DNA of 11,971 nucleotides from Candidatus Pacearchaeota archaeon (GCA_018303895.1 JAGVXJ010000018.1:1-11971), one strand, 5' to 3'; counted from the stretch's first letter, positions 6,981-11,971 are shown. The notes: generated by a model not told the origin, from the letters alone. Translations and numbers: made by a program.

Positions 6981-7024
6981 ATCTTTCTGGAATTGGAGCG
7001 ATTTTGAGATTTACGATTAACTAA
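6959..7024 (+). pseudogene. Displaced 3' end of aRF1
   Basis: In frame this reads MEGEQFFNLSGIGAILRFTIN and then TAA, matching the aRF1 C-terminus except Ser to Thr. Codons after the 23-bp core (GGA ATT GGA GCG ATT TTG AGA) look like normal usage for this genome, so this is probably the original host 3' end pushed downstream. Codons before the core (GAG GGT instead of GAA GGC) would then come from the inserted element. It is unlikely to be expressed as a 20-residue peptide. Confidence 0.75.
6968..6990 (+). repeat. Right copy of the 23-bp core repeat
   Basis: Identical over 23 bases to 6813-6835, in the same orientation, 155 bp away and in the same reading frame of the aRF1 end. The pair would be attL and attR-like sites if an element integrated here. 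Confidence 0.65.
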
Positions 7025-7059
7025 AAATCGTGTGTATAGGTGTGTATGAAAATGGGAAG

Positions 7060-7069
7060 ATTTAAATAG
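7060..7069 (+). promoter_or_regulatory. TATA box of the Doc-like gene
   Basis: ATTTAAATAG is centred about 26 bases before the ATG at 7090. A short imperfect direct repeat, TGTGTATAGG then TGTGTATGAA, precedes it at 7031-7050. Confidence 0.5.
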
Positions 7070-7089
7070 TTTAGAATTCTTTACTTTTT

Positions 7090-7389
7090 ATGTTATTAAG
7101 TAAAAAAGCAATTATTTCAATAAACGAGGATTTGGGAGAGAAAGGAATAGTCATAAATGATGGTAGTTTGGACTATGCAATAAACTTGGCAAGAAAATCT
7201 AATAATTGGTTAAAGTCCTTGGCGATTTTAACAAGAGCAATTTTAATTGACCATATTTTCGAGGACGGAAATAAAAGAACAACTGCAGTAGTTATACTAA
7301 CTTGGTTAGAAATGCACAATTTACATGGAAATAAGGACAAAATAAACTCGATGTTAATAAAAATGTTAAAGGAAAATCGAAGAATATAA
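7090..7389 (+). CDS. Fic/Doc-family toxin-like protein
   Basis: The 99-aa protein contains HIFEDGNKR (His55 to Arg63), matching the Fic/Doc active site HxFx(D/E)(G/A)N(G/K)R. Lys in place of the usual second Gly is the Doc version, associated with phosphorylation of elongation factor Tu instead of AMPylation. The helices on either side (ILTRAILID before, TTAVVILTWLEMH after) fit the Doc fold. At 99 residues it is shorter than phage P1 Doc (about 126). A ribbon-helix-helix-like gene follows after 17 bases, so the two probably form a toxin-antitoxin-like pair, though the order toxin then partner is the reverse of phd-doc. It lies immediately after the aRF1 insertion scar, suggesting accessory DNA. 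Confidence 0.75.
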   Translation: MLLSKKAIISINEDLGEKGIVINDGSLDYAINLARKSNNWLKSLAILTRAILIDHIFEDGNKRTTAVVILTWLEMHNLHGNKDKINSMLIKMLKENRRI

Positions 7390-7406
7390 TTAAGAGAAAT
7401 CCAGAA

Positions 7407-7592
7407 ATGTTAGATGCCCTTATGGAATTTGAAAGAACAAAAAAACTTCCGAAACTTTCAAAAAAGAAAAGAGTTAATTTTACAATCGATGCTGATTTGA
7501 TGAGAAAATTTCAGGCATACACAACAAAACATCATCAGGTTATGTCAAAACTCGTCGAGAAAAAAATTGCAGAGATTTTAATGGGGAAATAA
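7407..7592 (+). CDS. Ribbon-helix-helix protein, likely antitoxin partner
   Basis: The 61-aa product ends with a segment fitting a CopG/Arc-type fold: a strand RVNFTIDADL, helix A LMRKFQAYTTKHH and helix B VMSKLVEKKIAEIL. The first 20 residues are lysine-rich and could bind the toxin or DNA. It begins 17 bases after the Doc-like gene, so it is probably co-transcribed and may repress the shared promoter. A second in-frame ATG at 7422 is an alternative start. Antitoxin activity is inferred from context only. Confidence 0.6.
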   Translation: MLDALMEFERTKKLPKLSKKKRVNFTIDADLMRKFQAYTTKHHQVMSKLVEKKIAEILMGK

Positions 7593-7626
7593 TTTTTATT
7601 ATGTTATGCGACGTTTTAATGTCGGA

Positions 7627-7638
7627 TAATCGCTGTTA
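7627..7638 (+). repeat. Junction motif J1 (TAATCGCTGTTA)
   Basis: First of five related motifs in the accessory part, all in the same orientation. It is followed by a perfect 7-bp hairpin (TTTTTTC 7643-7649, GAAAAAA 7655-7661) and a GC-richer stretch with GGAGCGACAG and GACGCAGGAGCAGC. It separates the toxin-like pair from the methyltransferase module. Confidence 0.55.
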
Positions 7639-7694
7639 TGTGTTTTTTCTGTAAGAAAAAATCGCGGAATGAAATGGAGCGACAGTATGACGCA

Positions 7695-7719
7695 GGAGCA
7701 GCCGCTATTAACTTTTTAC
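7695..7719. repeat. Left arm of methyltransferase-module inverted repeat
   Basis: Two blocks, GGAGCAGCC (7695-7703) and ATTAACTTTTTAC (7707-7719), recur as perfect reverse complements at 8488-8496 and 8451-8463. The second block includes the last codons and stop of the methyltransferase gene. Confidence 0.65.
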
Positions 7720-8445
7720 GATTAGAAATACAAAATCGCCAACTTTATCATTGTGGAACAGGTTCTCTTTTGGCCATAATTTGATATGTTCTCTTATTTT
7801 CATTCCACTATTTTCTACATCAGCTTTGAAATATTGGAAATCTACTTTATACTCTTCTTTGCGAATTGCAGTTAAATATTGCTCATTGAATAAAGCGAAT
7901 AGTTGATTGTCTGACAGTTTTTCGGTTTTCATCATGTATTTTATCCTCTCAAGATAAAATTTCGTGCCACTATCAATAGCTTCAATTTTATCCGAAAAAC
8001 TGTCCACAATCTTTTCATAAACAATTAAAACACCATCATTTTTTAAATGAGCAAAGACATTTTTAAGAAAATCTCTTTTTTGTTCGTCACGAATATGATG
8101 GTAAGATGATGTAGCAAGAACAATATCAAATTTTTTATTTGCTTTGAATGAAACAGAATCATCCACCACAAAACTAAACTTATTATTTCCTAATTTTTCT
8201 TTAGCGAATTTAATAAAGCTGGAATTTATATCAACACCAACATATTTTACATTGTTTAGTTTTGTTAGCCATTTTCTTGGGAAAATACCTGTTCCACAAC
8301 ACAAATCCAGTATTTCAATCGATTCTTTTTTGTTGGCGATTTTGCTGATTAAATTAAAGACTTCATCAAAATTTATTTTTTCAATTTGAGTATTTATGTA
8401 ATCATCATAAATTTGAGGATTCATTTCGTATAAATTTATAGTCAT
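7708..8445 (-). CDS. Class I SAM-dependent methyltransferase
   Basis: The 245-aa protein has a Rossmann methyltransferase core: motif I ILDLCCGTG at 45-53, the acidic residue binding the SAM ribose in VGVDIN (Asp72), DD at 95-96 after SFVV, and motif IV FDIVLATSSYHHI at 106-118. A helical insertion with many charged residues (about 145-190) precedes the last strands. The substrate is not evident; the fold is shared by many small-molecule methylases. The gene is a single-gene module between junction motifs J1 and J2, read on the minus strand. Its promoter (CTTTAAATAATAC, 8464-8476) is about 25 bases before the ATG, giving a leaderless transcript, and lies between the two blocks of the right inverted-repeat arm. 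Confidence 0.85.
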   Translation of the reverse strand: MTINLYEMNPQIYDDYINTQIEKINFDEVFNLISKIANKKESIEILDLCCGTGIFPRKWLTKLNNVKYVGVDINSSFIKFAKEKLGNNKFSFVVDDSVSFKANKKFDIVLATSSYHHIRDEQKRDFLKNVFAHLKNDGVLIVYEKIVDSFSDKIEAIDSGTKFYLERIKYMMKTEKLSDNQLFALFNEQYLTAIRKEEYKVDFQYFKADVENSGMKIREHIKLWPKENLFHNDKVGDFVFLIVKS

Positions 8446-8450
8446 AGTTA

Positions 8451-8496
8451 GTAAAAAGTTAATGTATTATTTAAAGTTTCTTAAAGTGGCTGCTCC
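8451..8496. repeat. Right arm of methyltransferase-module inverted repeat
   Basis: GTAAAAAGTTAAT (8451-8463) and GGCTGCTCC (8488-8496) are reverse complements of the two blocks of the left arm. Here the blocks are 24 bases apart instead of 3, the extra sequence being the TATA box region. Confidence 0.65.
8464..8476 (-). promoter_or_regulatory. TATA box of the 7708-8445 methyltransferase
   Basis: On the minus strand CTTTAAATAATAC is centred about 25 bases before the start codon. It sits inside the inverted-repeat arm, so any hairpin formed by that repeat would include the promoter. Confidence 0.5.
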
Positions 8497-8511
8497 GAGT
8501 AATATTGCAAC

Positions 8512-8562
8512 TAATCGCTGTTAAACGACCCGACGACCGAAGGGGGGAAAGCGCAGCGGGGC
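8512..8562 (+). repeat. Junction motif J2 with GC-rich tail
   Basis: TAATCGCTGTTA (8512-8523) is identical to J1. It is followed by GACCCGA (8527-8533) and GCGCAGCGGGGC (8551-8562), both of which recur exactly after J5. The tail is far more GC-rich than its surroundings. It separates the methyltransferase and phosphotransferase modules. Confidence 0.6.
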
Positions 8563-8580
8563 GCGACTGAAAGGAGCGAG

Positions 8581-8625
8581 TTTGAAAAAACAAACCGATT
8601 ATAATCTAAATTTTAGCAATTTTAT
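8581..8625. repeat. Left arm of phosphotransferase-module inverted repeat
   Basis: TTTGAAAAAACAAACC (8581-8596) and AAATTTTAGCAATTTTAT (8608-8625) recur inverted at 9454-9470 (one extra T in the run) and 9422-9439 (perfect, 18 nt). The inner block runs across the stop codon of the gene. GTTTG/CAAAC within the outer block also makes a small hairpin. Confidence 0.75.
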
Positions 8626-9423
8626 ACTTTGAATACTTTTTTGAACTTGCTATAACCATGTTCAAGGGAAACTGGTCTACCCTGTAAGGAATTCTTCATC
8701 ATAGAAAGCGGAATTCTTTTGAAATACAATTGCGACCTTTTCAGCATCTGCTCATCTTTCTTTCCAGAGTACAATTTGAAAACTTTTTCTGCAAATTTTG
8801 CTCCATACTCAAATAAACCGCTAAAATCAATTGCTGGATCTCCAAATGCGCGGTCGGAAAAATCAATGATATTAACTTGTTTATTCTTACTGTCCCAAAG
8901 AATGTGTGCCGATGTTAAATCATTATGGGTGAGCGCATTTGGATAAGTGTGGTCGAGAGCGTCTTTCAGTTTAGCAAAGTATTCTTCAATAGCTTGAATA
9001 TCTTGTTTTCGGAGCCGAGGAAAAAGAAGCTTCTTAACATCACGAACGAGATTTTTATAATTCTTTTCTTGGTTTTCAGACTGGACATTGTGTTTAGTAA
9101 TGACTGATTTTGGGGTTGCATGAAGCGTTGAGATGAATTCAGCGAGTTGTTTTGCAACGGTATCTTTTTCCGAGGCGGAGAGCAGACGAAAACGTGAAGC
9201 GGTAAGCTCTCGACCACGTACCATATCATATCCAGCAATTGATTTGTCTTTGGAAATATAGTTGTACTCTGGAATGCCGACTTTGACTTTCTTTTTCAAA
9301 TAGTGGAGCAATTGTATTTCTAATAATAACATGATCAAAACCATGATTGAGAATACGATATTTTTCCCACTTTATTTGTGGAAAAACATTTTTGATCTTT
9401 TGTATGAAGAATTCCGCTTTCAT
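8622..9423 (-). pseudogene. Broken aminoglycoside phosphotransferase-like (APH/choline kinase fold) gene
   Basis: The first frame (ATG at 9423) starts like an APH-family protein: MKAEFFIQKIKNVFPQIKWE, then RILNHGFDHV. Family similarity then jumps to another frame, which continues LLLEIQLLHYLKKKVKVGIP to the stop at 8622. The switch is near 9325-9335. The C-lobe looks intact: LTHNDLTSAHILWD (catalytic loop) and IIDFSDRAFGDPAIDFSGL (metal-binding loop). The segment that normally joins the two parts, with the FRFPK-like strand and its ATP-binding lysine, is missing, so a small out-of-frame deletion of perhaps 20 codons fits better than one base error. An unbroken protein would phosphorylate a small molecule. 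The start has a TATA box (9445-9453) about 26 bases upstream. Confidence 0.75.
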
Positions 9424-9470
9424 AAAATTGCTAAAATTTTTAAATATTTAAAAGGTTTGTTTTTTTCAAA
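9422..9470. repeat. Right arm of phosphotransferase-module inverted repeat
   Basis: The inner block 9422-9439 is a perfect 18-nt reverse complement of 8608-8625 and overlaps the start codon. The outer block 9454-9470 matches 8581-8596 with one extra base. The TATA box lies between the blocks. Confidence 0.75.
9445..9453 (-). promoter_or_regulatory. TATA box of the phosphotransferase-like gene
   Basis: On the minus strand TTTTAAATA is centred about 26 bases before the start codon at 9423. The promoter persists although the reading frame is broken. Confidence 0.5.
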
Positions 9471-9477
9471 TTTCGTT

Positions 9478-9507
9478 TAATCGCCGTTATATTCTCCTGA
9501 CGATAGG
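9478..9507 (+). repeat. Junction motif J3
   Basis: TAATCGCCGTTA (9478-9489) followed by TATTCTCCTGACGATAGG matches D-side motif J4 (11315-11343) over the whole length with a few differences (CTCC and TGACGA are shared). These two direct repeats enclose the four-gene operon. A 9-bp hairpin TTGATTTTT/AAAAATCAA (9513-9521, 9543-9551) follows. Confidence 0.6.
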
Positions 9508-9553
9508 AAGGATTGATTTTTAGTGCAACGATGCTGAAGGCAAAAAATCAAAG

Positions 9554-9637
9554 TCGTCGTGTCTATAGTTTTTTATTGGGGGTTTCCGCCGTCGTTTTTT
9601 GCTTCTTTTTTTTCTAAAAAAGAAGAGGGGGATTTCC
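9554..9637. repeat. Left arm of operon-module inverted repeat
   Basis: Three blocks recur inverted after the operon: TCGTCGTGT (9554-9562) at 11299-11307, GGGGGTTTCCGCC (9578-9590) at 11273-11285, both perfect, and GGGGGATTTCC (9627-9637) at 11213-11223 with one mismatch. Block order is preserved. Between the second and third block lies an A/T hairpin (CTTCTTTTTT paired with AAAAAAGAAG, 9602-9625), and the other arm has its own hairpin at the corresponding place. Confidence 0.75.
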
Positions 9638-9654
9638 GTTTAATGACCAAAAAG

Positions 9655-9679
9655 TATTTAAACATTAGATAATTCTAAT
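9655..9679 (+). promoter_or_regulatory. Promoter and candidate ArsR operator
   Basis: TATTTAAA (9655-9662) is centred about 29 bases before the ATG at 9688. Directly after it, ATTAGATAATTCTAAT (9664-9679) is a perfect inverted repeat with 6-bp arms and a 4-bp spacer, placed between the TATA box and the expected transcript start. ArsR-family repressors commonly bind such short AT-rich palindromes to block their own operon, so autoregulation is likely. Confidence 0.55.
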
Positions 9680-9687
9680 ATATTAAT

Positions 9688-10014
9688 ATGAAAGAACTAT
9701 ATGAGATTCATGCTGAAATGTGTAAAGTATTTTCAAATGCGACAAGATTAGAAATATTGAATTTATTGAGGGACAGAGAATTATCAGTAACAGAATTGAT
9801 AAAAAAGACAAAATTAAGCCAAGCCAATATTTCCCAGCATTTGTCAATTATGAAATCAAAAGGGATAGTTTCATCAAACAGGAAAGGCAAGAATATTTAT
9901 TATAAACTTACTAATCCGAAAATCATCAAAGCATTTGATATAATAAGAGATGTTTTGGCTGAAAAGTTAAAGAAAAATGGAAATATTATTAAGAATTTAC
10001 AGGAGAGAAAATGA
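9688..10014 (+). CDS. ArsR-family winged-helix repressor
   Basis: The 108-aa protein has the ArsR fold: ATRLEILNLLRDRELSVTELIKKTKLSQANISQHLSIMKSKGIVSSNRKGKNIYYKL, with the recognition helix at SQANISQHLSIMK and a basic wing. The classical metal motif ELCVCDL is absent and only one cysteine (Cys12) is present, so standard arsenic or cadmium sensing is unlikely. A lysine-rich tail (about 93-108) follows the last helix. It is the first gene of a four-gene operon and overlaps the next by ATGA. The palindrome at 9664-9679 suggests it represses its own operon. The DsrE-like partner hints at a sulfur or redox signal, which is inference. Confidence 0.88.
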   Translation: MKELYEIHAEMCKVFSNATRLEILNLLRDRELSVTELIKKTKLSQANISQHLSIMKSKGIVSSNRKGKNIYYKLTNPKIIKAFDIIRDVLAEKLKKNGNIIKNLQERK

Positions 10015-10601
10015 AAGTTAGAGAAAGCGGTATGCCTAAGGAGGAAATATGGGATGGCTTTTTTAGTCCGGACAATATTCTCAAAATAATGAGTGTCAGC
10101 AATAGGATAAAAGATGTAGCGGAATTTGGTTGTGGTTATGGAACTTTTACTATTCCTACGGCAAAAATTATTACTGGAAAGGTTTATGCTATTGATATAG
10201 AGCCAGAAATGATAGAAGCAACAAAAAGAAAGGCAAGAGAAGATGGGCTAAGTAATGTGGAGACAATCCTTCGTGACTTTGTTTCAGATGGTTCTGGTCT
10301 TGAGGATGAGAGTGTTGATTATGTAATGCTTTTCAATATTTTACACGCTGAAGAGCCACATAAATTAATAAGTGAAGTTTATAGAATTTTGAGACCAAAT
10401 GGAAAATTAGGGATTATTCACTGGAATTATGATTCAGCTACACCGAGAGGTCCGCCAATGGAAATTAGACCTAAACCAGAGCAAATTATTGATTGGGCAA
10501 CAAATGCTGATTTTGATAATCCGGTGAAATATGATTTAAAGCCATATCATTACGGGATTGTTTTAACAAAATCAAGGGAGGTTAATCATGGAAAAAGATA
10601 A
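10011..10601 (+). CDS. Class I SAM-dependent methyltransferase of the ArsR operon
   Basis: The 196-aa enzyme shows motif I VAEFGCGYGTFTIP (36-49), the acidic loop VYAIDIEPEM (58-67), and DYVMLFNILHAEEP (103-116), with the post-motif RILRPNGKLGIIHW (125-138). The N-terminal RESGMPKEEIWDGFFSPDNIL precedes the fold. It has a single cysteine, in motif I, so it is not an arsenite methyltransferase of the ArsM type, which uses several cysteines. The start overlaps the ArsR stop by ATGA and has AGGAG a few bases upstream. It overlaps the next gene by 14 bases, showing tight coupling. Substrate unknown. Confidence 0.88.
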   Translation: MKVRESGMPKEEIWDGFFSPDNILKIMSVSNRIKDVAEFGCGYGTFTIPTAKIITGKVYAIDIEPEMIEATKRKAREDGLSNVETILRDFVSDGSGLEDESVDYVMLFNILHAEEPHKLISEVYRILRPNGKLGIIHWNYDSATPRGPPMEIRPKPEQIIDWATNADFDNPVKYDLKPYHYGIVLTKSREVNHGKR

Positions 10602-10884
10602 AAATACATTGGTCTGGATTTTCATTGCTGTAATTGTTGTTCTTTTTTTCATAGGAAGTTTTGGAATGGGCGGTTATGGTATGATGGGTTTCGGAATGGG
10701 ATTTGAATTTATCTTTATGTTGCTTTTCTGGGGTCTTATTATATGGCTTATAGTCACTTTAATCAATGTGAGCCAATCCAATAAAAGTGAGCAGGATTCA
10801 TTAACAATCCTAAAAAGAAGATATGCTTCTGGAGAAATCACAAAGAAACAATATGAAGAAATGAGGAAAGAATTAAACAGGTGA
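10588..10884 (+). CDS. Two-pass membrane protein with SHOCT domain
   Basis: The 98-aa protein has two hydrophobic segments (about 8-24, LVWIFIAVIVVLFFIGS, and 40-60, EFIFMLLFWGLIIWLIVTLI) joined by a Gly/Met-rich link (FGMGGYGMMGFGMG). It ends with a SHOCT domain (about 72-97: LTILKRRYASGEITKKQYEEMRKEL), a short helical module common at the ends of small membrane proteins. A strong Shine-Dalgarno GGGAGGT lies seven or so bases before the ATG. The Met-rich turn could touch soft metals, but that is speculation. It is the third gene of the ArsR operon. Confidence 0.85.
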   Translation: MEKDKNTLVWIFIAVIVVLFFIGSFGMGGYGMMGFGMGFEFIFMLLFWGLIIWLIVTLINVSQSNKSEQDSLTILKRRYASGEITKKQYEEMRKELNR

Positions 10885-10889
10885 TTTAA

Positions 10890-11213
10890 ATGAAAATTGG
10901 AATTGTTATAGGTACAAATGAGCCAGAAGTTGTCTGGAATGCTTTTAGATTTGGAAACACATCATTAAAGGCAAATCACGAAGTAAAAGTTTTCTTAATA
11001 AATAAAGGGGTTGAAATTGAAGAGATTAAAGATGAGAAATATAATGCAAAAAAACAGGCTGATTTATTTCTTGAAAACAAAGGGCAGATATTGGCTTGTG
11101 GAACTTGTTTAGAATCAAGAGAAAAAGAAAGTAGTAAGGTTTGCCCAATTTCAACCATGAAAGATTTGTTAAAATTGGTTGAAGAATCTGATAAGGTTTT
11201 GACATTCGGTTAG
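10890..11213 (+). CDS. DsrE/DsrF-like sulfur-relay family protein
   Basis: The 107-aa protein fits the DsrE-like alpha/beta fold: first strand KIGIVIGTNEPE, VWNAFRFGNTSLKANHEVKVFLINKGVEIEEI, then ILACGTCLESR and a C-terminal MKDLLKLVEESDKVLTFG. Cys70 in the LACGTCLESR loop is at the position of the sulfur-carrying cysteine of the family; Cys73 and Cys85 are also present. Members bind and transfer sulfane sulfur as oligomers. A GGTGAT Shine-Dalgarno-like sequence precedes the ATG, and the gene closes the operon, its stop codon touching the right inverted repeat. Role in sulfur transfer is from family knowledge. Confidence 0.83.
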   Translation: MKIGIVIGTNEPEVVWNAFRFGNTSLKANHEVKVFLINKGVEIEEIKDEKYNAKKQADLFLENKGQILACGTCLESREKESSKVCPISTMKDLLKLVEESDKVLTFG

Positions 11214-11307
11214 GAAATACCCCATAAAATTTCTTTTTCGTAGAAAAAGGTATATGTGCGTAGCACTCGTAAGGCGGAAACCCCCTCTTAATAATTCTAC
11301 ACGACGA
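11213..11307. repeat. Right arm of operon-module inverted repeat
   Basis: GGAAATACCCC (11213-11223), GGCGGAAACCCCC (11273-11285) and ACACGACGA (11299-11307) are the inverted partners of the three left blocks. A CTTTTTC-GTA-GAAAAAG hairpin between blocks (about 11233-11249) could also end the operon transcript. Confidence 0.75.
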
Positions 11308-11314
11308 TTGAATA

Positions 11315-11343
11315 TAATCGGTGTTAGTCTCCATGACGAGCGG
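11315..11343 (+). repeat. Junction motif J4
   Basis: TAATCGGTGTTA (11315-11326) followed by GTCTCCATGACGAGCGG resembles J3 along its length and has the same orientation. J4 is only 119 bp before J5, so the J4-J5 interval would be a module without a gene. Confidence 0.55.
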
Positions 11344-11433
11344 ATAAAATAAAAGAGCGAAGTTATGAGCGACATTTCATTTTTCCCTCTGGAATGTTTT
11401 GCGAGTATTCAAAAAGATAAAAAATTGTTTGGC

Positions 11434-11488
11434 TAACCCTTGTTATATGACCCGAGCGTAACGCAGTGAAGCGAGAGCGCAGCGGGGC
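11434..11488 (+). repeat. Junction motif J5 with GC-rich tail
   Basis: TAACCCTTGTTA (11434-11445) is the most divergent copy of the core motif. Its tail shares GACCCGA (11449-11455) and GCGCAGCGGGGC (11477-11488) with J2, with nearly the same spacing (28 against 24 bases). TAAAAAATTGTT just before it (11419-11430) repeats the arm of the aRF1 palindrome. Confidence 0.55.
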
Positions 11489-11532
11489 TTTAGCGTATTT
11501 TGATGGCAATTTTATAATAATTTTAAAAACTT

Positions 11533-11971
11533 TTACTTCAATATTTCCTCAACGGTTGCGTCAGCAAGAATTTTCATAGTATCAAATATTTTTAATTTTG
11601 GATGTTGAGGAATTAATAATTGGAGGTCTGTACAAGCTAAGACAACGCAGTCAACATTTTTCTTTGTGAAGTCATTAATAATTTGAATAAGTTCTTCTCT
11701 ATCTTTATTATTCTGCATTCCAGTAACGAGATTAAGAATAAATTTGCCCATTTTTGCCTGCTGAAAATCGTCTGGCGTTTCATAACCAATTTTGTTCTTG
11801 GCAAAAGCATTTTCATACAATTTATTCTTAATCGTTGCAGAAGTAGAAACAATCCCAACTTTATTCAAATTATTTTTCTTTAGGAATTTTACCGTTTTCT
11901 CAACAATGCTTAAAACTGGAATATCGACAGCGTCCCTGATTTCTTTGATAAAGACATGCAAAGAATTACAT
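11533..11971 (-). CDS. Aspartate/glutamate racemase family protein (5' end beyond the window)
   Basis: The frame is open to the window edge on the minus strand and reads CNSLHVFIKEIRDAVDIPVLSIVE at its beginning, so the gene starts outside. CNSLH carries the first catalytic cysteine of the Asp/Glu racemase family; the second is in VDCVVLACTDLQLLI near the end. KVGIVSTSATIKNKLYENAF is the family's second-domain start. About 145 residues are visible of the usual 230 or so. Such enzymes interconvert L- and D-aspartate or related substrates without a cofactor. A TTG inside the visible part is not the start, because the essential cysteine lies before it. It belongs to the last module of the array, read on the minus strand. 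Confidence 0.85.
   Translation of the reverse strand, partial: CNSLHVFIKEIRDAVDIPVLSIVEKTVKFLKKNNLNKVGIVSTSATIKNKLYENAFAKNKIGYETPDDFQQAKMGKFILNLVTGMQNNKDREELIQIINDFTKKNVDCVVLACTDLQLLIPQHPKLKIFDTMKILADATVEEILK

Larger units (their letters stand above)
11214..11532. other. Long non-coding junction after the operon
   Basis: This 319-bp stretch carries no convincing gene. In order it holds the right arm of the operon inverted repeat with a hairpin, a GTGC-GTA-GCAC hairpin near 11256-11266, junction motif J4, about 107 bp of mixed sequence without a usable frame, junction motif J5 with its GC-rich tail, and an AT-rich stretch leading into the end of the racemase gene. A minus-strand frame across 11026-11334 is mostly antisense to the DsrE gene and is not credible. 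Confidence 0.6.

Noticed and set aside
8622..9423. Programmed frameshift in the phosphotransferase-like gene
   Set aside because: No clear slippery site is seen at the switch, and a conserved segment is missing, which points to a deletion.
11026..11334. 102-residue reading frame on the minus strand
   Set aside because: Most of it is antisense to the DsrE-like gene, and the rest crosses the inverted repeat and hairpins; no recognisable protein features.
7600..11490. Integron attC sites at the junctions
   Set aside because: The motif ends (CGCTGTTA, and GTTAAAC at J2) resemble the 3' ends of attC, but I could not find matching RYYYAAC partners at a sensible distance for the set, and there is no integrase in the window. 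The similarity is noted, but the label is not supported.
1..11971. CRISPR array, tRNA or rRNA gene
   Set aside because: No regularly spaced identical repeats and no cloverleaf or rRNA-like conserved stretch were seen on either strand by eye.

Overview
The window is AT-rich DNA from an archaeon. Three things point there: a single-subunit archaeal-type class I release factor (aRF1, with NIKS and GGQ motifs), an archaeal-type valyl-tRNA synthetase, and TATA boxes about 24-29 bases before the start codons of nearly every first gene, which implies leaderless transcription. Shine-Dalgarno-like sequences appear only before internal operon genes. Short proteins, overlapping genes and a tandem double Lrp-type regulator would suit a reduced-genome DPANN lineage (Pacearchaeota or Woesearchaeota style), but that placement is inference.

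Positions 1-6869 look like core chromosome. They hold the tail of an unidentified gene, two unidentified small genes with near-identical promoters (121-564, 609-1070), valS (1118-3508), a convergent stand-alone receiver-domain protein (3618-4244, minus), a divergent double-Lrp regulator (4358-5353), an unidentified 115-residue protein (5380-5727) and aRF1 (5778-6869).

At the 3' end of aRF1 the character changes. The last codons of aRF1 occur twice, 155 bp apart, sharing a perfect 23-bp core but differing by mostly synonymous changes on both sides of it. This is the pattern expected from site-specific integration of an element carrying its own version of the aRF1 end. Between the two copies lies a roughly 110-nt imperfect palindrome. 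A Doc-like toxin plus ribbon-helix-helix protein follows (7090-7592).

From 7600 to the end the window reads as an array of accessory modules: a methyltransferase (7708-8445, minus), a decayed aminoglycoside-phosphotransferase-like gene (8622-9423, minus), a four-gene operon of ArsR regulator, methyltransferase, SHOCT membrane protein and DsrE-like protein (9688-11213, plus), and an aspartate/glutamate racemase cut by the window edge (11533-11971, minus). Modules are separated by junctions that carry the same roughly 12-bp motif (about TAATCGCTGTTA) always in the same orientation, whatever the gene direction. Each of the three complete modules is also enclosed by its own long inverted repeat, with a different sequence in each module. 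This layout resembles an integron cassette array, but I cannot build standard attC sites from it and no integrase is in the window. It is the best candidate here for an undescribed mobile-cassette system.
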